Under the pieces are notes generated by a model, which saw only the letters and a program-made list of their open reading frames with translations, ran no database searches and was not told the origin of the DNA. The position numbers and the translations under genes were made by a program. Positions 37,924 through 47,124 of a stretch of 64,000 bases of DNA are shown piece after piece. The stretch is taken from NCBI GenBank assembly GCA_000803105.1, contig JTDA01000002.1, forward strand, positions 62,001 to 126,000. The letters run 5' to 3'. Positions within the stretch are counted from its first letter, which is position 1. Every line of letters begins with the position of its first letter. This stretch comes from Coprobacter secundus. Its GTDB lineage: Bacteria; Bacteroidota; Bacteroidia; Bacteroidales; Coprobacteraceae.

Positions 37924-38811
37924 TTATCCCCTCTTCAATTCATCGATTACTTTCAACAGATACTGTCCATACTGATTTTTCGACATAGGTTCTGCCATTT
38001 CTCTCATGCGTTCTTCTGTAATCCACCCTTTCCTATAAGCAATACCCTCAAGACAAGCGACCTTCAGTCCCTGACGCTTCTCAATTACTTCTACGAATAT
38101 AGAAGCCTCGCTCAATGAGTCGTGAGTTCCGGTATCGAGCCAAGCAAATCCCCGGCCTAAAAGTTTTACCTTAAGAGATCCATTATTTAAAAAGTGCTGA
38201 TTCACCGTCGTGATCTCCAATTCTCCTCGAGCTGACGGCTTTATATTCTTTGCAACCTTTACCACTTCGTTCGGATAAAAATAGAGTCCTACTACAGCAT
38301 AATTCGATTTCGGGAATCGAGGCTTCTCCTCGATACTCAAGACATTCCCCTCCTTATCAAAATCGGCTACGCCATAACGTTCGGGATCATTGACCCAATA
38401 ACCGAATACCGTAGCTTTATGCTCCTCCTCAACGGTACGTACCGCATCTATAAGCATCCGGCTAAACCCCTGCCCATAGAATATATTATCTCCTAATACC
38501 AAACATACAGAATCTTTCCCTATAAAATTTTCCCCTATAATAAAAGCTTGGGCTAACCCATCAGGAGTAGGCTGTTCTGCATATTCGAACCGAACACCGA
38601 AATTAGAACCGTCACCGAGTAACCGCTCAAAGCCCGACAAATCCTGTGGAGTAGATATGATCAAAATATCCCGTATACCGGCCAACATCAAAACTGATAT
38701 AGGATAATAAATCATCGGCTTGTCGTAAATCGGAAGTAATTGTTTACTAACCCCTTTAGTTATAGGATAAAGCCTAGTGCCGGAACCTCCAGCCAATACT
38801 ATTCCTTTCAT
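37924..38811 (-). CDS. rfbA: Glucose-1-phosphate thymidylyltransferase RfbA/RmlA
   Basis: 295 residues, normal RmlA length. Signature LAGGSGTRLYPITKGVSKQL (residues 6-25), VLGDNIFYG with the metal-binding Asp near 110, and EEKPRFPKSNYAVVGLYFY. It makes dTDP-glucose from dTTP and glucose-1-phosphate. No rmlB, rmlC or rmlD is in the window, so dTDP-glucose either feeds the VioA-like aminotransferase through an RmlB encoded elsewhere, or serves a separate rhamnose pathway. Third gene of the locus, 27 bases after the antiterminator gene. Confidence 0.96.
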   Translation of the reverse strand: MKGIVLAGGSGTRLYPITKGVSKQLLPIYDKPMIYYPISVLMLAGIRDILIISTPQDLSGFERLLGDGSNFGVRFEYAEQPTPDGLAQAFIIGENFIGKDSVCLVLGDNIFYGQGFSRMLIDAVRTVEEEHKATVFGYWVNDPERYGVADFDKEGNVLSIEEKPRFPKSNYAVVGLYFYPNEVVKVAKNIKPSARGELEITTVNQHFLNNGSLKVKLLGRGFAWLDTGTHDSLSEASIFVEVIEKRQGLKVACLEGIAYRKGWITEERMREMAEPMSKNQYGQYLLKVIDELKRG

Positions 38812-38838
38812 AAATCAACCTATAAAAATCAATACGAA

Positions 38839-39342
38839 TCAGCACCTCATCACCTCATCCATTTCTACAGTAGTAAGAGCACAGCCGAAATGATGAAGAC
38901 GTATAGCAACCCGAGTCTTACCCCGAAAATCAACTAATTCTCCTTCGAAACCTTCGAGATCTCCTAAAATAATACGGACTTTATCGCCCACTCGAATATT
39001 CTCGAATGAAAACTCGATTTCTCGGGTTGATTTTTCTACTACATAACGTAAATTATCTATTTGTACCGCCGGAATAGGAACCATCTTACGATCTTCCTTG
39101 AGAAAGGATACTACCCCCGGAACTTTCAAGACAGTAAAATATTCTTCTTCAAAAATATATACAAAAAGATATCCCGGGACAAGGGGACTTTGTACTTTCT
39201 TTTTACGGTCGCTCCACTTTTTTATTTGCGTGCATAATGGCAAATAATTTTCTACCCCCAAGTCATCAAGCCGCTCTTTAATTTTCTTTTCAGCCCGAGA
39301 CATGGTTTTCACGGCATACCACTGTTTTGTACTTATTTCCAT
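38839..39342 (-). CDS. UpxY-like NusG-family transcription antiterminator
   Basis: 167 residues. The NGN domain occupies about 6-108 (QWYAVKTMSRAEKKIKERL, YLPLCTQIKKWSDRKKKVQSPLVPGYLFV) and a C-terminal KOW domain about 117-160 (RVGDKVRIILGDLEGFEGEL). Homologues (UpxY in B. fragilis, RfaH in E. coli) load onto RNA polymerase at a leader signal and let it read through long polysaccharide operons. Here the gene follows the CapD-like gene instead of opening the operon, and no upxZ-type gene follows. It probably controls the roughly 27-kb transcript in cis. Confidence 0.92.
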   Translation of the reverse strand: MEISTKQWYAVKTMSRAEKKIKERLDDLGVENYLPLCTQIKKWSDRKKKVQSPLVPGYLFVYIFEEEYFTVLKVPGVVSFLKEDRKMVPIPAVQIDNLRYVVEKSTREIEFSFENIRVGDKVRIILGDLEGFEGELVDFRGKTRVAIRLHHFGCALTTVEMDEVMRC

Positions 39343-39371
39343 AAATGAAGTTAAAACTTCTTCTATTATTT

Positions 39372-41342
39372 CTATGCATTAATTGGTCCTACGGCCTTTC
39401 CCTCCTCGACTTGAACCTCTTCTCTCAACTCTCTATCATATTGCTCATAAATAGAGTTGTTCGACTTAAATTCCGGAACAATTTTTTTCATCAGACGTAC
39501 AGTATCTGGAATGCGTACTTCCAAAGACAACTGTGACAATTTTTCAATAGCCCGAGCTACTTCTTCATAATCATATTGACGGACATCGGCAATACGTATT
39601 TTTTTATGCGTCGTTGGTTTTGTATTTTCTTCATTGCTTAATAGCTCTTCATATAGCTTCTCCCCAGGGCGCAACCCTGTATATTCTATCTTAATATCCT
39701 TATCTGGTTCAAATCCAGCCAGTTCTATCATTCGACGTGCTAAATTTGCAATTTTTACCGGTTCTCCCATCTCAAAAATAAAAATTTCATCACCTCTCCC
39801 CATAGTAGCCGCCTCCATTACTAAACGACAGGCTTCAGGTATAGTCATAAAATAACGAATAATATCGGGATGGGTCACAGTCACCGGACCGCCTTTTTCT
39901 ATCTGCGCCCGAAAACGAGGTATAACGGAACCGTTACTACCCAATACATTTCCAAACCGAGTTGTGATAAACCGAGTCTTCCCTTCTTTCTGTCCCCGTC
40001 CAATAGCTATGCTCAAACTTTGTACATAAATTTCAGCTAAACGTTTGGATGCACCCATCACATTTGTCGGATTGACGGCTTTATCAGTAGACACCATGAT
40101 AAACTTCTCTACACCATAACTTACTGCATAATTAGCGACACATGCTGTACCTTTTACATTCACCAAAACAGCCTCACACGGATTTTCTTCCATTAAAGGT
40201 ACATGTTTATAAGCTGCAGCATGAAATATTATCTGCGGATGAAACTTCCGCATGGCAAAATCGACACGTGCTTCTTGTCTCACATCTCCAATAACCGGTA
40301 CAAAATAAAGATCGGGAAAACGCTCTTCAAGCTCTAATCGAAGATTATGCATAGGAGTCTCTGCCGAATCAAAAAGCACAAGTTGTTTTACATGAAAAGT
40401 AGCTAACTGGCGACAAAGTTCACTACCAATAGATCCAGCTGCACCAGTCACCATAATTACTTTTCCTTGAAAATTGGCTATAACTTCCGACATACTTATT
40501 TCTATCTCATCACGCATAAGCAAATCTTCAATACGAACTTCCTGTATTTTCTGCGGTTTTATCGTATTTCCAGCTGCTTCCTCAATGGGTTGGGCTATTA
40601 AAATTTTTACTTTATCTTTCCCACAATAACGAATAATACGGTCTTGCTCTTCCCGAACAGACTTCTGGTCTGGAAAAAGAATTGCTTGCATGCCATATCG
40701 CTTTCGCAAGTTCTCAAATCCGATATAATCTTCTATTTGTAATACCGGATGTCCTAAGATACGATATGATTCATACTGCTTACCAATGGTGAGAAAACCC
40801 ATTACCCTATATTTTTTATCAGGCAACATAGTGGCTACGGCAACCGCATCCTGCCCAATGCCATATATCAATATAGGAGTCTGTTTAGGATAAAAATTAA
40901 TAATGACAGCATCATATAAAAAGAGCAATATAACCCGAAATGCAATGAGTGCTATAATACTTAATGAGAAATCGACTGTAACAGTCAAAATAAGCTGACG
41001 TATAGTCAATACATCATCATTTAAGGTCAATATCAACAAAAATAAAACAACTACTTTACAAAAAACGGCTACTCCAAGTCGCCAAAGTTCTTTTAAAGTC
41101 GTATGACGTATTATACTCCGATATGTTCTCCATATCAAATATGACAATAACGTAGAAAATGTTGATAATAAAAGTACTTGTATAAACTCCCCAGGGACAA
41201 CAGACAGACGGGCAATGTAAGATACAAACAAACATGAAAGTAACGAACAAAATACCGAAATGAGAACATCTGCTAATAATATGACCCAACGATTGACATA
41301 CTTTGAATTGACTAAGGTCTGGAGAGTCTTTCTAATAGTCAT
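39372..41342 (-). CDS. Membrane nucleoside-diphosphate-sugar dehydratase (CapD/PglF-like)
   Basis: 656 residues, full long-form length. Four membrane segments (about 19-41, 52-70, 84-106, 118-145), a CoA-binding-like Rossmann domain (near 155-240), then the SDR catalytic domain from about 288 (VMVTGAAGSIGSELCRQL; STDKAVNPTNVMGASKRLAE with T-D-K and Met in place of the usual Tyr, as in PglF). The reaction is 4,6-dehydration of UDP-GlcNAc (or UDP-GalNAc) to the 4-keto-6-deoxy sugar. Its product is the expected substrate of the WcfR/PglE-like aminotransferase at the far end of the locus. First gene of the operon, behind a leader of about 260 bases. Confidence 0.94.
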   Translation of the reverse strand: MTIRKTLQTLVNSKYVNRWVILLADVLISVFCSLLSCLFVSYIARLSVVPGEFIQVLLLSTFSTLLSYLIWRTYRSIIRHTTLKELWRLGVAVFCKVVVLFLLILTLNDDVLTIRQLILTVTVDFSLSIIALIAFRVILLFLYDAVIINFYPKQTPILIYGIGQDAVAVATMLPDKKYRVMGFLTIGKQYESYRILGHPVLQIEDYIGFENLRKRYGMQAILFPDQKSVREEQDRIIRYCGKDKVKILIAQPIEEAAGNTIKPQKIQEVRIEDLLMRDEIEISMSEVIANFQGKVIMVTGAAGSIGSELCRQLATFHVKQLVLFDSAETPMHNLRLELEERFPDLYFVPVIGDVRQEARVDFAMRKFHPQIIFHAAAYKHVPLMEENPCEAVLVNVKGTACVANYAVSYGVEKFIMVSTDKAVNPTNVMGASKRLAEIYVQSLSIAIGRGQKEGKTRFITTRFGNVLGSNGSVIPRFRAQIEKGGPVTVTHPDIIRYFMTIPEACRLVMEAATMGRGDEIFIFEMGEPVKIANLARRMIELAGFEPDKDIKIEYTGLRPGEKLYEELLSNEENTKPTTHKKIRIADVRQYDYEEVARAIEKLSQLSLEVRIPDTVRLMKKIVPEFKSNNSIYEQYDRELREEVQVEEGKAVGPINA

Positions 41343-41520
41343 AATGAATTTAAGTTAATTTACTTAAAGTATATATAAATAAAATAATAAATATTGTATG
41401 AAACGAGATGATTTTTGGTGAAAGAATAAGAATTCTTAAATAGATAATACTCTATCTTTCAATTTATTGTAATAAAAAATATTGACTTTAACAAAAAAAA
41501 ATAAATAATCAATTATATAC

Positions 41521-41548
41521 CTCCGGTATGGTCACTCCCAATTACCGC
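41521..41548 (-). promoter_or_regulatory. GC-rich hairpin in the capsule operon leader
   Basis: In strongly AT-rich surroundings, 41524-41528 (CGGTA) pairs with 41543-41547 (TACCG), and 41529-41531 (TGG) with 41538-41540 (CCA), with a 2-base bulge and a 6-base loop. It lies about 180 bases before the CapD start and downstream of the candidate promoters, the position expected for an ops-like or leader element read by the UpxY-type protein. Function is inferred. Confidence 0.4.
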
Positions 41549-41606
41549 ACTTATGGCTAGTGATGAAAAATGACAGAATTGTATCTAACTCTTTCTAAAC
41601 TTGCCA

Positions 41607-41632
41607 CAAATATATATAAAAAGTCAAATATA
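41607..41632 (-). promoter_or_regulatory. Two candidate -7 boxes for the capsule operon
   Basis: On the minus strand both 41607-41614 and 41625-41632 read TATATTTG, full matches to TAnnTTTG, 18 bases apart. Either would give a leader of about 260-280 bases before the CapD-like gene. No invertible-promoter repeats flank them and no firm -33 element is seen. Confidence 0.45.
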
Positions 41633-41925
41633 TACTATAATTTATTTTTATTTTTTATATACATTTAAGTAAAACAGATTGCACACTAAATTAAATATAT
41701 TCATAAACAAATGTTTAAATATAAAGAAAAGATTTCTTGAAAATGTATTATGGAAGCATTACTTATGATATTTACAACACTATTCTCGATAACAACTCAT
41801 AACGACATCTTACAAATATTTTTTACAAACAATCCGGGTAAAAAATCAAAATATATATTTCTTCAAATACTTTATCCTCTTACTCCAATAAATTTCTGAA
41901 TAGTTCAATAAACCTTGCCGGAATA

Positions 41926-41956
41926 TTGCTTTTTACATTATAAATAGATTATTTTG
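41926..41956 (+). promoter_or_regulatory. Promoter of the sodium/solute symporter gene
   Basis: TTG at 41926-41928 and TTATTTTG at 41949-41956 (one mismatch to TAnnTTTG), with a 20-base spacer. Transcription would start about 15 bases before the ATG at 41978. Confidence 0.5.
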
Positions 41957-41977
41957 CGTCTACAAATACTAAAAACC

Positions 41978-43450
41978 ATGAATGGAAATATCATTTTAAT
42001 TATCATCGGCTGTTATTTTGCATTTCTAATGTTTATTTCCCATCTAACCAGCCGAAATAACGATAATGAAACTTTTTTTATCGGAGGGAAAAAATCTCCA
42101 TGGTTTTTAGTAGCTTTCGGTATGATAGGAACATCCATATCAGGGGTCACTTTTGTTTCGGTTCCTGGCATGCCTTTACATATAGATATGACTTATATGC
42201 AAACGGTACTGGGTTTTGCACTCGGATACCTCATCATTGCACAACTTTTGTTACCCTTATATTACAAGTTCAACTTGACTTCTATCTATACATATCTCGA
42301 AGAAAGGTTTGGACACAAAGCATATAAAACAGGAGCTTCTTTCTTCCTATTATCAAAAAACATTGGGGCTGCAGCACGACTATATATCGTTGTACTTATC
42401 TTACAACGTTTCGTTTTTGACTATTGGAATATACCTTTTGCAGTAACAACAACAGTCATTGTACTACTTATATGGCTATATTCACATAAAAGTGGTATCA
42501 AAACCATTGTCTGGACCGATGCTTTACAAACTTTTTTCTTACTAGGCGGGCTGATTATGATTATATGGCAATTAATGTCAAAAATGAATCTCGATATTGA
42601 TGGAGTCATTTCTATTGTTCAGAAAAGTAATATGTCACGTATTTTCGTATTTGACGATTGGCATACAAAACAAAATTTTTTCAAACAATTTATCAGCGGC
42701 ATATTTATCACTATTGTTATGACAGGTCTGGACCAAGATATGATGCAAAAAAACCTATCTATCAAAACTCTTAAAGAATCCCAAAAGAATATGTATTTTT
42801 ATGGAATAGCATTCATCCCTGTAAATTTACTTTTCCTAACTTTAGGTATTTTACTCATTTCTTATGCTACACAATCGGATATAGCTCTTCCAGAAACCAG
42901 CGATGAGATACTACCACTTTTTGCCACTCAATATCTGGGGAATACGGTACTCTTATTCTTTTGTATCGGAATCATAGCAGCAGCTTTTTCAAGTGCAGAC
43001 TCGGCACTGACAGCTCTAACAACTTCTTTCTGTATTGATATCCTCGATGTAAAAAAACGCCCGGCTTCTAAAGCCATACTATGGCGTAGAAGAGCCCATA
43101 TATTTATCTCAGTCTTATTTGTTCTCATTATTCTCATTATTAAAGCTGTAAATAATAAAAGTATCATAGATGCCATCTATATGATTGCAGGATATACTTA
43201 TGGTCCCCTATTAGGGATGTTTGCTTTCGGACTTTTCTGTCGAAAACGTCCAATAGACAAATACATACCTATTATTGCTTTTACAGCTCCACTATTATGT
43301 TATCTAATCGATTTTTTTTCTACAAAATACTACAATTATCAATTTGGATACGAATTACTTATGCTCAACGGACTGCTTACATACTTAGGATTATATCTGA
43401 TATCTATAAAACAACCTAAGCTAAAAAAGGACAGTTTTTACAGAATCTAA
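41978..43450 (+). CDS. Sodium:solute symporter (SSS family)
   Basis: About 490 residues from the ATG at 41978; the in-frame TTG at 41954 lies in the -7 box and is rejected. Thirteen or so membrane helices; family landmarks are the FIGGKKSPWFLVAFGMIGTSISGVTFVSVPG region, split across the first helices, GLDQDMMQKNLSIKTLKESQ and AAFSSADSALTALTTSF. Such proteins couple Na+ to uptake of sugars, sialic acid, proline or other small solutes. The substrate cannot be read from sequence. It is monocistronic by spacing and diverges from the capsule operon. Confidence 0.92.
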   Translation: MNGNIILIIIGCYFAFLMFISHLTSRNNDNETFFIGGKKSPWFLVAFGMIGTSISGVTFVSVPGMPLHIDMTYMQTVLGFALGYLIIAQLLLPLYYKFNLTSIYTYLEERFGHKAYKTGASFFLLSKNIGAAARLYIVVLILQRFVFDYWNIPFAVTTTVIVLLIWLYSHKSGIKTIVWTDALQTFFLLGGLIMIIWQLMSKMNLDIDGVISIVQKSNMSRIFVFDDWHTKQNFFKQFISGIFITIVMTGLDQDMMQKNLSIKTLKESQKNMYFYGIAFIPVNLLFLTLGILLISYATQSDIALPETSDEILPLFATQYLGNTVLLFFCIGIIAAAFSSADSALTALTTSFCIDILDVKKRPASKAILWRRRAHIFISVLFVLIILIIKAVNNKSIIDAIYMIAGYTYGPLLGMFAFGLFCRKRPIDKYIPIIAFTAPLLCYLIDFFSTKYYNYQFGYELLMLNGLLTYLGLYLISIKQPKLKKDSFYRI

Positions 43451-43542
43451 GAATTGGTCTAATTTTAGTTTCTCTTTGCAAGCATAATAATTTTTATTAT
43501 ATAAAAAATACTGAATATATCGGCCTTCGGTATAAAAATCAC

Positions 43543-43550
43543 TATCTTTG
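43543..43550 (+). promoter_or_regulatory. -7 box for the lipoprotein-ABC operon
   Basis: TATCTTTG matches TAnnTTTG, 47 bases before the ATG at 43598. No good -33 TTTG at the normal spacing. Confidence 0.5.
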
Positions 43551-43597
43551 TTTACAATCAAAAAATATATATTGTCAATAAATTCAAATACAACCAT

Positions 43598-45142
43598 ATG
43601 AAACCAAACATCTTGCCCATTAAAAATCTGATTGCCATTCTGGCTATTATTATGTTATTTTCCTGTAATAAACAAAGTGACTACTTACAATCTATCCCAG
43701 CAGATGCCAATATCGTCATCACACTAAACCCCAAAAGCATAGCTGAAAAAGGGAATGTCATCGAATTATTGAAAAATCAAAAAATAAATGAAAGGCAAAG
43801 AATCTGGTTGAACCGCTTAGGCCCGGAAAGTAAAGAATTATTTGAAAAAGTCTTACAAAATCCCACAGAGTTAGGTATTTCACTAAAAAATGACATTATA
43901 TTTTTTTCCGACGCCATTGAAAATGAAATAGGTTTATTACTAAAAATAGATGACCAACAAAAATTCGAAACTTTTCTTTCTATCTTATCATCAGAAAAAG
44001 GAAAAGATACAAATATCAAAAGAGAAAACGATATCTTCATCTCCGAAATAAATGCAAACGCAATCTGCACATTTGATGATAACAAGGCTTTGTTTCTTTT
44101 TGCTTTACAATACAACACTGAAATCACAGAACTGAAAAAAGATGCCACAGCTCTTATGAATCAAAATAAAGAGAAAAGCTTGTTATCTAACAATGGTTTT
44201 TCCAAATTTTCCCAATCAAACAAGGATGTAAACATTTGGATGTCTATGGCAGCAATACCATCCACAACATTGAAACTATACTCTTCGTTTTTACCAACAG
44301 ATTTAAAAATCAGCAGTATCTATAGTACCACTCATATCGATTTCCAAAGGGGGAAAATCATCATTGAATCAGGTAGTTATTCGGACGATACCAAAACCAA
44401 AAAAGCTTTAGACAATCTTATTTCCGTAGTGGGAAAAACCTCAAACTCATTTTTAAAACAAATCCCGGAAAATTCATGGTTAGTATGGAGTGTCAACCTC
44501 AATGGGGAAAAATTATATAATATATTGATGGAAAATTCCAAGTTTGCTGCAGAAATAGGAAATGTTTCAAAAGAAATCAACTTGCAACAACTCATTGGTT
44601 CCATTGATGGCGATTTAACAATGGGGTTGATAGACATAACATCTTCAAGCTCATATGGATACTCTCCTAATTTAGTATTTTTTGCCAAAGTAAAAGATGA
44701 TTCTATACTAAATTTTTTAAAAGATAATTTACAACTGGCAGGAATTACTACACTATCTGAAAATCAACATCTTATATCATGGAGTGGAACAAGTATCTAC
44801 TTCGGAATGAAGGATAATAAATACCTTTATGTGTCGACCGACAAAAATATCATTGATAATTTTTCTAAAGGAATAGAATCTCCATTATCAAAAACTCCAT
44901 TCGCAGAAATATTTAAGTCTGGAGGAGCTATGCTTATAAATACGCAACAGATTTTACAAAACTTGCCAGAGGAATTATGGAAATCATCTGATGCCACAAC
45001 TTATAAACAGTTACTCGCTCTATTTTCCTCTATTGAAATGCATTCAGAGGGACAGGCCAACAAAACAATAATAAACATGGCCGACTCATCCGATAATGCA
45101 TTATCTACTATTATCAAAAGTTTGGACAAGGAATTGAAATAG
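43598..45142 (+). CDS. Lipoprotein resembling DUF4836
   Basis: 514 residues. The signal peptide has a hydrophobic core (LIAILAIIMLF) and lipobox LFSC, with the acylated Cys near residue 24; the following Asn-Lys does not prevent outer-membrane sorting. The mature start YLQSIPADANIVITLNPKSIAEKGN is the pattern of the Bacteroidetes DUF4836 family. The rest is an alternating beta/alpha body with no catalytic motif I recognise. It is followed after 18 bases by an ABC ATPase and then a permease, so it may be the substrate-binding or outer-leaflet partner of that transporter. Confidence 0.78.
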   Translation: MKPNILPIKNLIAILAIIMLFSCNKQSDYLQSIPADANIVITLNPKSIAEKGNVIELLKNQKINERQRIWLNRLGPESKELFEKVLQNPTELGISLKNDIIFFSDAIENEIGLLLKIDDQQKFETFLSILSSEKGKDTNIKRENDIFISEINANAICTFDDNKALFLFALQYNTEITELKKDATALMNQNKEKSLLSNNGFSKFSQSNKDVNIWMSMAAIPSTTLKLYSSFLPTDLKISSIYSTTHIDFQRGKIIIESGSYSDDTKTKKALDNLISVVGKTSNSFLKQIPENSWLVWSVNLNGEKLYNILMENSKFAAEIGNVSKEINLQQLIGSIDGDLTMGLIDITSSSSYGYSPNLVFFAKVKDDSILNFLKDNLQLAGITTLSENQHLISWSGTSIYFGMKDNKYLYVSTDKNIIDNFSKGIESPLSKTPFAEIFKSGGAMLINTQQILQNLPEELWKSSDATTYKQLLALFSSIEMHSEGQANKTIINMADSSDNALSTIIKSLDKELK

Positions 45143-45160
45143 GAAATAAGCTCTTTTACA

Positions 45161-45808
45161 ATGAATACGATAACATTACAGCAGGTGCTCCCTGCTGTTT
45201 TTTCCGAAACTCATGAAGGCTTCGACTCAGATGTATGGTTAAAGAACCTTACCATCGAAAAAGGTAAATTTTACCTAATCGAAGCTGCTTCCGGAACGGG
45301 AAAATCTTCGTTTTGTAGTTATTTATACGGATATCGACATGATTATTCGGGAGAAATCTTATTTGACAACAAATCCTCTCAATTATTGTCTACTCGCCAA
45401 TGGACCTCTCTACGTCGTAGTTCTCTTAGTTTCTTATTCCAAGATCTACGGTTATTTCCCGAGTTGACAGCCAGAGAAAATATTGAATTGAAAAATAATA
45501 TTACCCATCACAAATCAGAGCTTGAAATACGACAATTTTTTGAAATGATGGGTATCAATGACAAATGGGACACAAAAGTTTCTAAAATGTCTTTCGGGCA
45601 ACAGCAACGTATAGCTTTTATCCGGGCTCTTTGCCAACCATTTGACTTTATTCTTCTTGATGAGCCTATTAGCCATCTTGATGATGCAAACGGCCACATT
45701 ATGGCCCGGATCTTATTACAAGAATGTAAAGTCCAAAATGCAGGAATCATCGTCACTTCCATAGGAAAACATTTAGAAATAAATTATGATAAGATATTGA
45801 GTCTATAA
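45161..45808 (+). CDS. ABC transporter ATP-binding protein (LolD/FtsE/MacB-like)
   Basis: 215 residues, one nucleotide-binding domain. Walker A is AASGTGKSSF (the first glycine replaced by Ala, near residue 40), the Q-loop is in FLFQDLRLF, the ABC signature is the variant MSFGQQQRIAF, and Walker B is ILLDEPISHLD. The size and adjacent FtsX-like permease point to a type VII (MacB/LolCDE) mechanotransmission transporter instead of an importer. It lies between the lipoprotein and permease genes. Confidence 0.9.
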   Translation: MNTITLQQVLPAVFSETHEGFDSDVWLKNLTIEKGKFYLIEAASGTGKSSFCSYLYGYRHDYSGEILFDNKSSQLLSTRQWTSLRRSSLSFLFQDLRLFPELTARENIELKNNITHHKSELEIRQFFEMMGINDKWDTKVSKMSFGQQQRIAFIRALCQPFDFILLDEPISHLDDANGHIMARILLQECKVQNAGIIVTSIGKHLEINYDKILSL

Positions 45809-45841
45809 ACTCTTTCTTTAATAAATAGACAATTGAACGAT

Positions 45842-47047
45842 ATGAAAATAGTTTGGAAACTTCTCCGTCAACATTTAAGTATAGGCCAATTTGCAGGTTT
45901 TTTTCTTGCTAACCTAGTCGGCATGATAATTGTTCTTTTCAGCCTCCAATTTTACAAGGATGTTGCTCCATTCTTTTCAGGAAATGATAATCTACTAAAA
46001 AGTGAATATCTCATATTATCAAAAAAAATCAGCACATTAGGTTCCATCACCGGACAAAGTACCCAGTTTTCAGAGGCTGACTTGGAAGAAATAAAAGAGC
46101 AATCTTTTGTAAAAAACATCGGAGAATTTACATCCAGTCAATATCACGTATCAGCAGGTATCAATATGGCTGGACAACAAATGCGTTTATCTACACAGAT
46201 GTTTTTCGAGTCGGTCCCTGATGCATTTGTTGACATAAAATCTACATCTGATTGGCATTTTGACGAAAGAGACGACCTTATTCCTATTATTTTGCCCAAG
46301 AATTATTTGAACCTTTATAACTATGGTTTTGCCCAGTCAAGGAGCTTACCTCAACTATCTGAGGGTATTCTTGGGCTAATTGGTATAGACATACATATAT
46401 CAGGCAATGGACAAAATCATGATTTTAAAGGCAATATAGTAGGATTTTCAAATCGGTTAAATACAATACTGGTTCCCGAATCTTTTATGAAATGGAGTAA
46501 TAAAATATACGGAGACGGACGTACATCAACAGCCTCACGTATCATCATTGAGGTAGATAATCCTGCCGACGACAACATTGTACAATTTCTACAAAAAAAA
46601 GGATATGAAACGGAGGGTGATAAACTGAATGCGGGGAAAACTAATTATTTCCTAAAAATTATTACAGGACTAGTCATTGGGATAGGTCTTATTATCAGCA
46701 TTTTATCATTCTTTGTATTAATGCTAAGTATCTACCTTTTATTACAAAAAAATACACAAAAGCTTGAAAATTTATTACTAATAGGATATAGTCCTGCACA
46801 AGTATCACGACCTTATCAACTACTGACTATAGGACTGAACTCTTGTGTCCTAATTATATCTCTGGCTATCATATTTTTTGCAAGAGAATACTATATTGCC
46901 TTATTAAATAAAATGTGGCCCAGCTTCGAAGGGGAAAATATATTTATTTCTACTGCCACAGGAATCTTACTTTTCCTCGCTATATCTATCTTTAACATTA
47001 TTGCTATACGCCATAAAGTAAATTCATTATGGGATGGAACGAAATAA
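45842..47047 (+). CDS. FtsX/MacB-like ABC permease
   Basis: 401 residues from the ATG at 45842; a TTG nine bases upstream is not preferred. Topology is one N-terminal helix (about 17-38), a long periplasmic domain (40-270), then three C-terminal helices (near 275-305, 330-350, 370-390), the four-helix MacB/LolC/FtsX plan. LLLIGYSPAQVSRPY between helices 2 and 3 is a conserved coupling-loop feature. With the preceding ATPase and lipoprotein it forms a complete putative transporter or cell-envelope mechanotransmission complex of unknown substrate. Confidence 0.87.
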   Translation: MKIVWKLLRQHLSIGQFAGFFLANLVGMIIVLFSLQFYKDVAPFFSGNDNLLKSEYLILSKKISTLGSITGQSTQFSEADLEEIKEQSFVKNIGEFTSSQYHVSAGINMAGQQMRLSTQMFFESVPDAFVDIKSTSDWHFDERDDLIPIILPKNYLNLYNYGFAQSRSLPQLSEGILGLIGIDIHISGNGQNHDFKGNIVGFSNRLNTILVPESFMKWSNKIYGDGRTSTASRIIIEVDNPADDNIVQFLQKKGYETEGDKLNAGKTNYFLKIITGLVIGIGLIISILSFFVLMLSIYLLLQKNTQKLENLLLIGYSPAQVSRPYQLLTIGLNSCVLIISLAIIFFAREYYIALLNKMWPSFEGENIFISTATGILLFLAISIFNIIAIRHKVNSLWDGTK

Positions 47048-47080
47048 ATATTTTATACTACATCCTAAAAATGGCCTAAG

Positions 47081-47124
47081 ATATTGATATCAAAAAAATC
47101 TAAAGTATAGAATAATATCAATAT
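47081..47124. terminator. Inverted repeat between convergent permease and spoIID-like genes
   Basis: ATATTGATAT (47081-47090) and ATATCAATAT (47115-47124) are perfect complements. The second arm overlaps the stop codon of the minus-strand gene and is followed by a short T-tract on the plus strand, consistent with a weak terminator for the ABC operon. Confidence 0.4.

Noticed and set aside
41343..41977. Possible invertible capsule promoter
   Set aside because: I looked for inverted repeats flanking the -7 boxes at 41607-41632 and found no matching pair and no recombinase gene nearby; phase variation by inversion is not supported.
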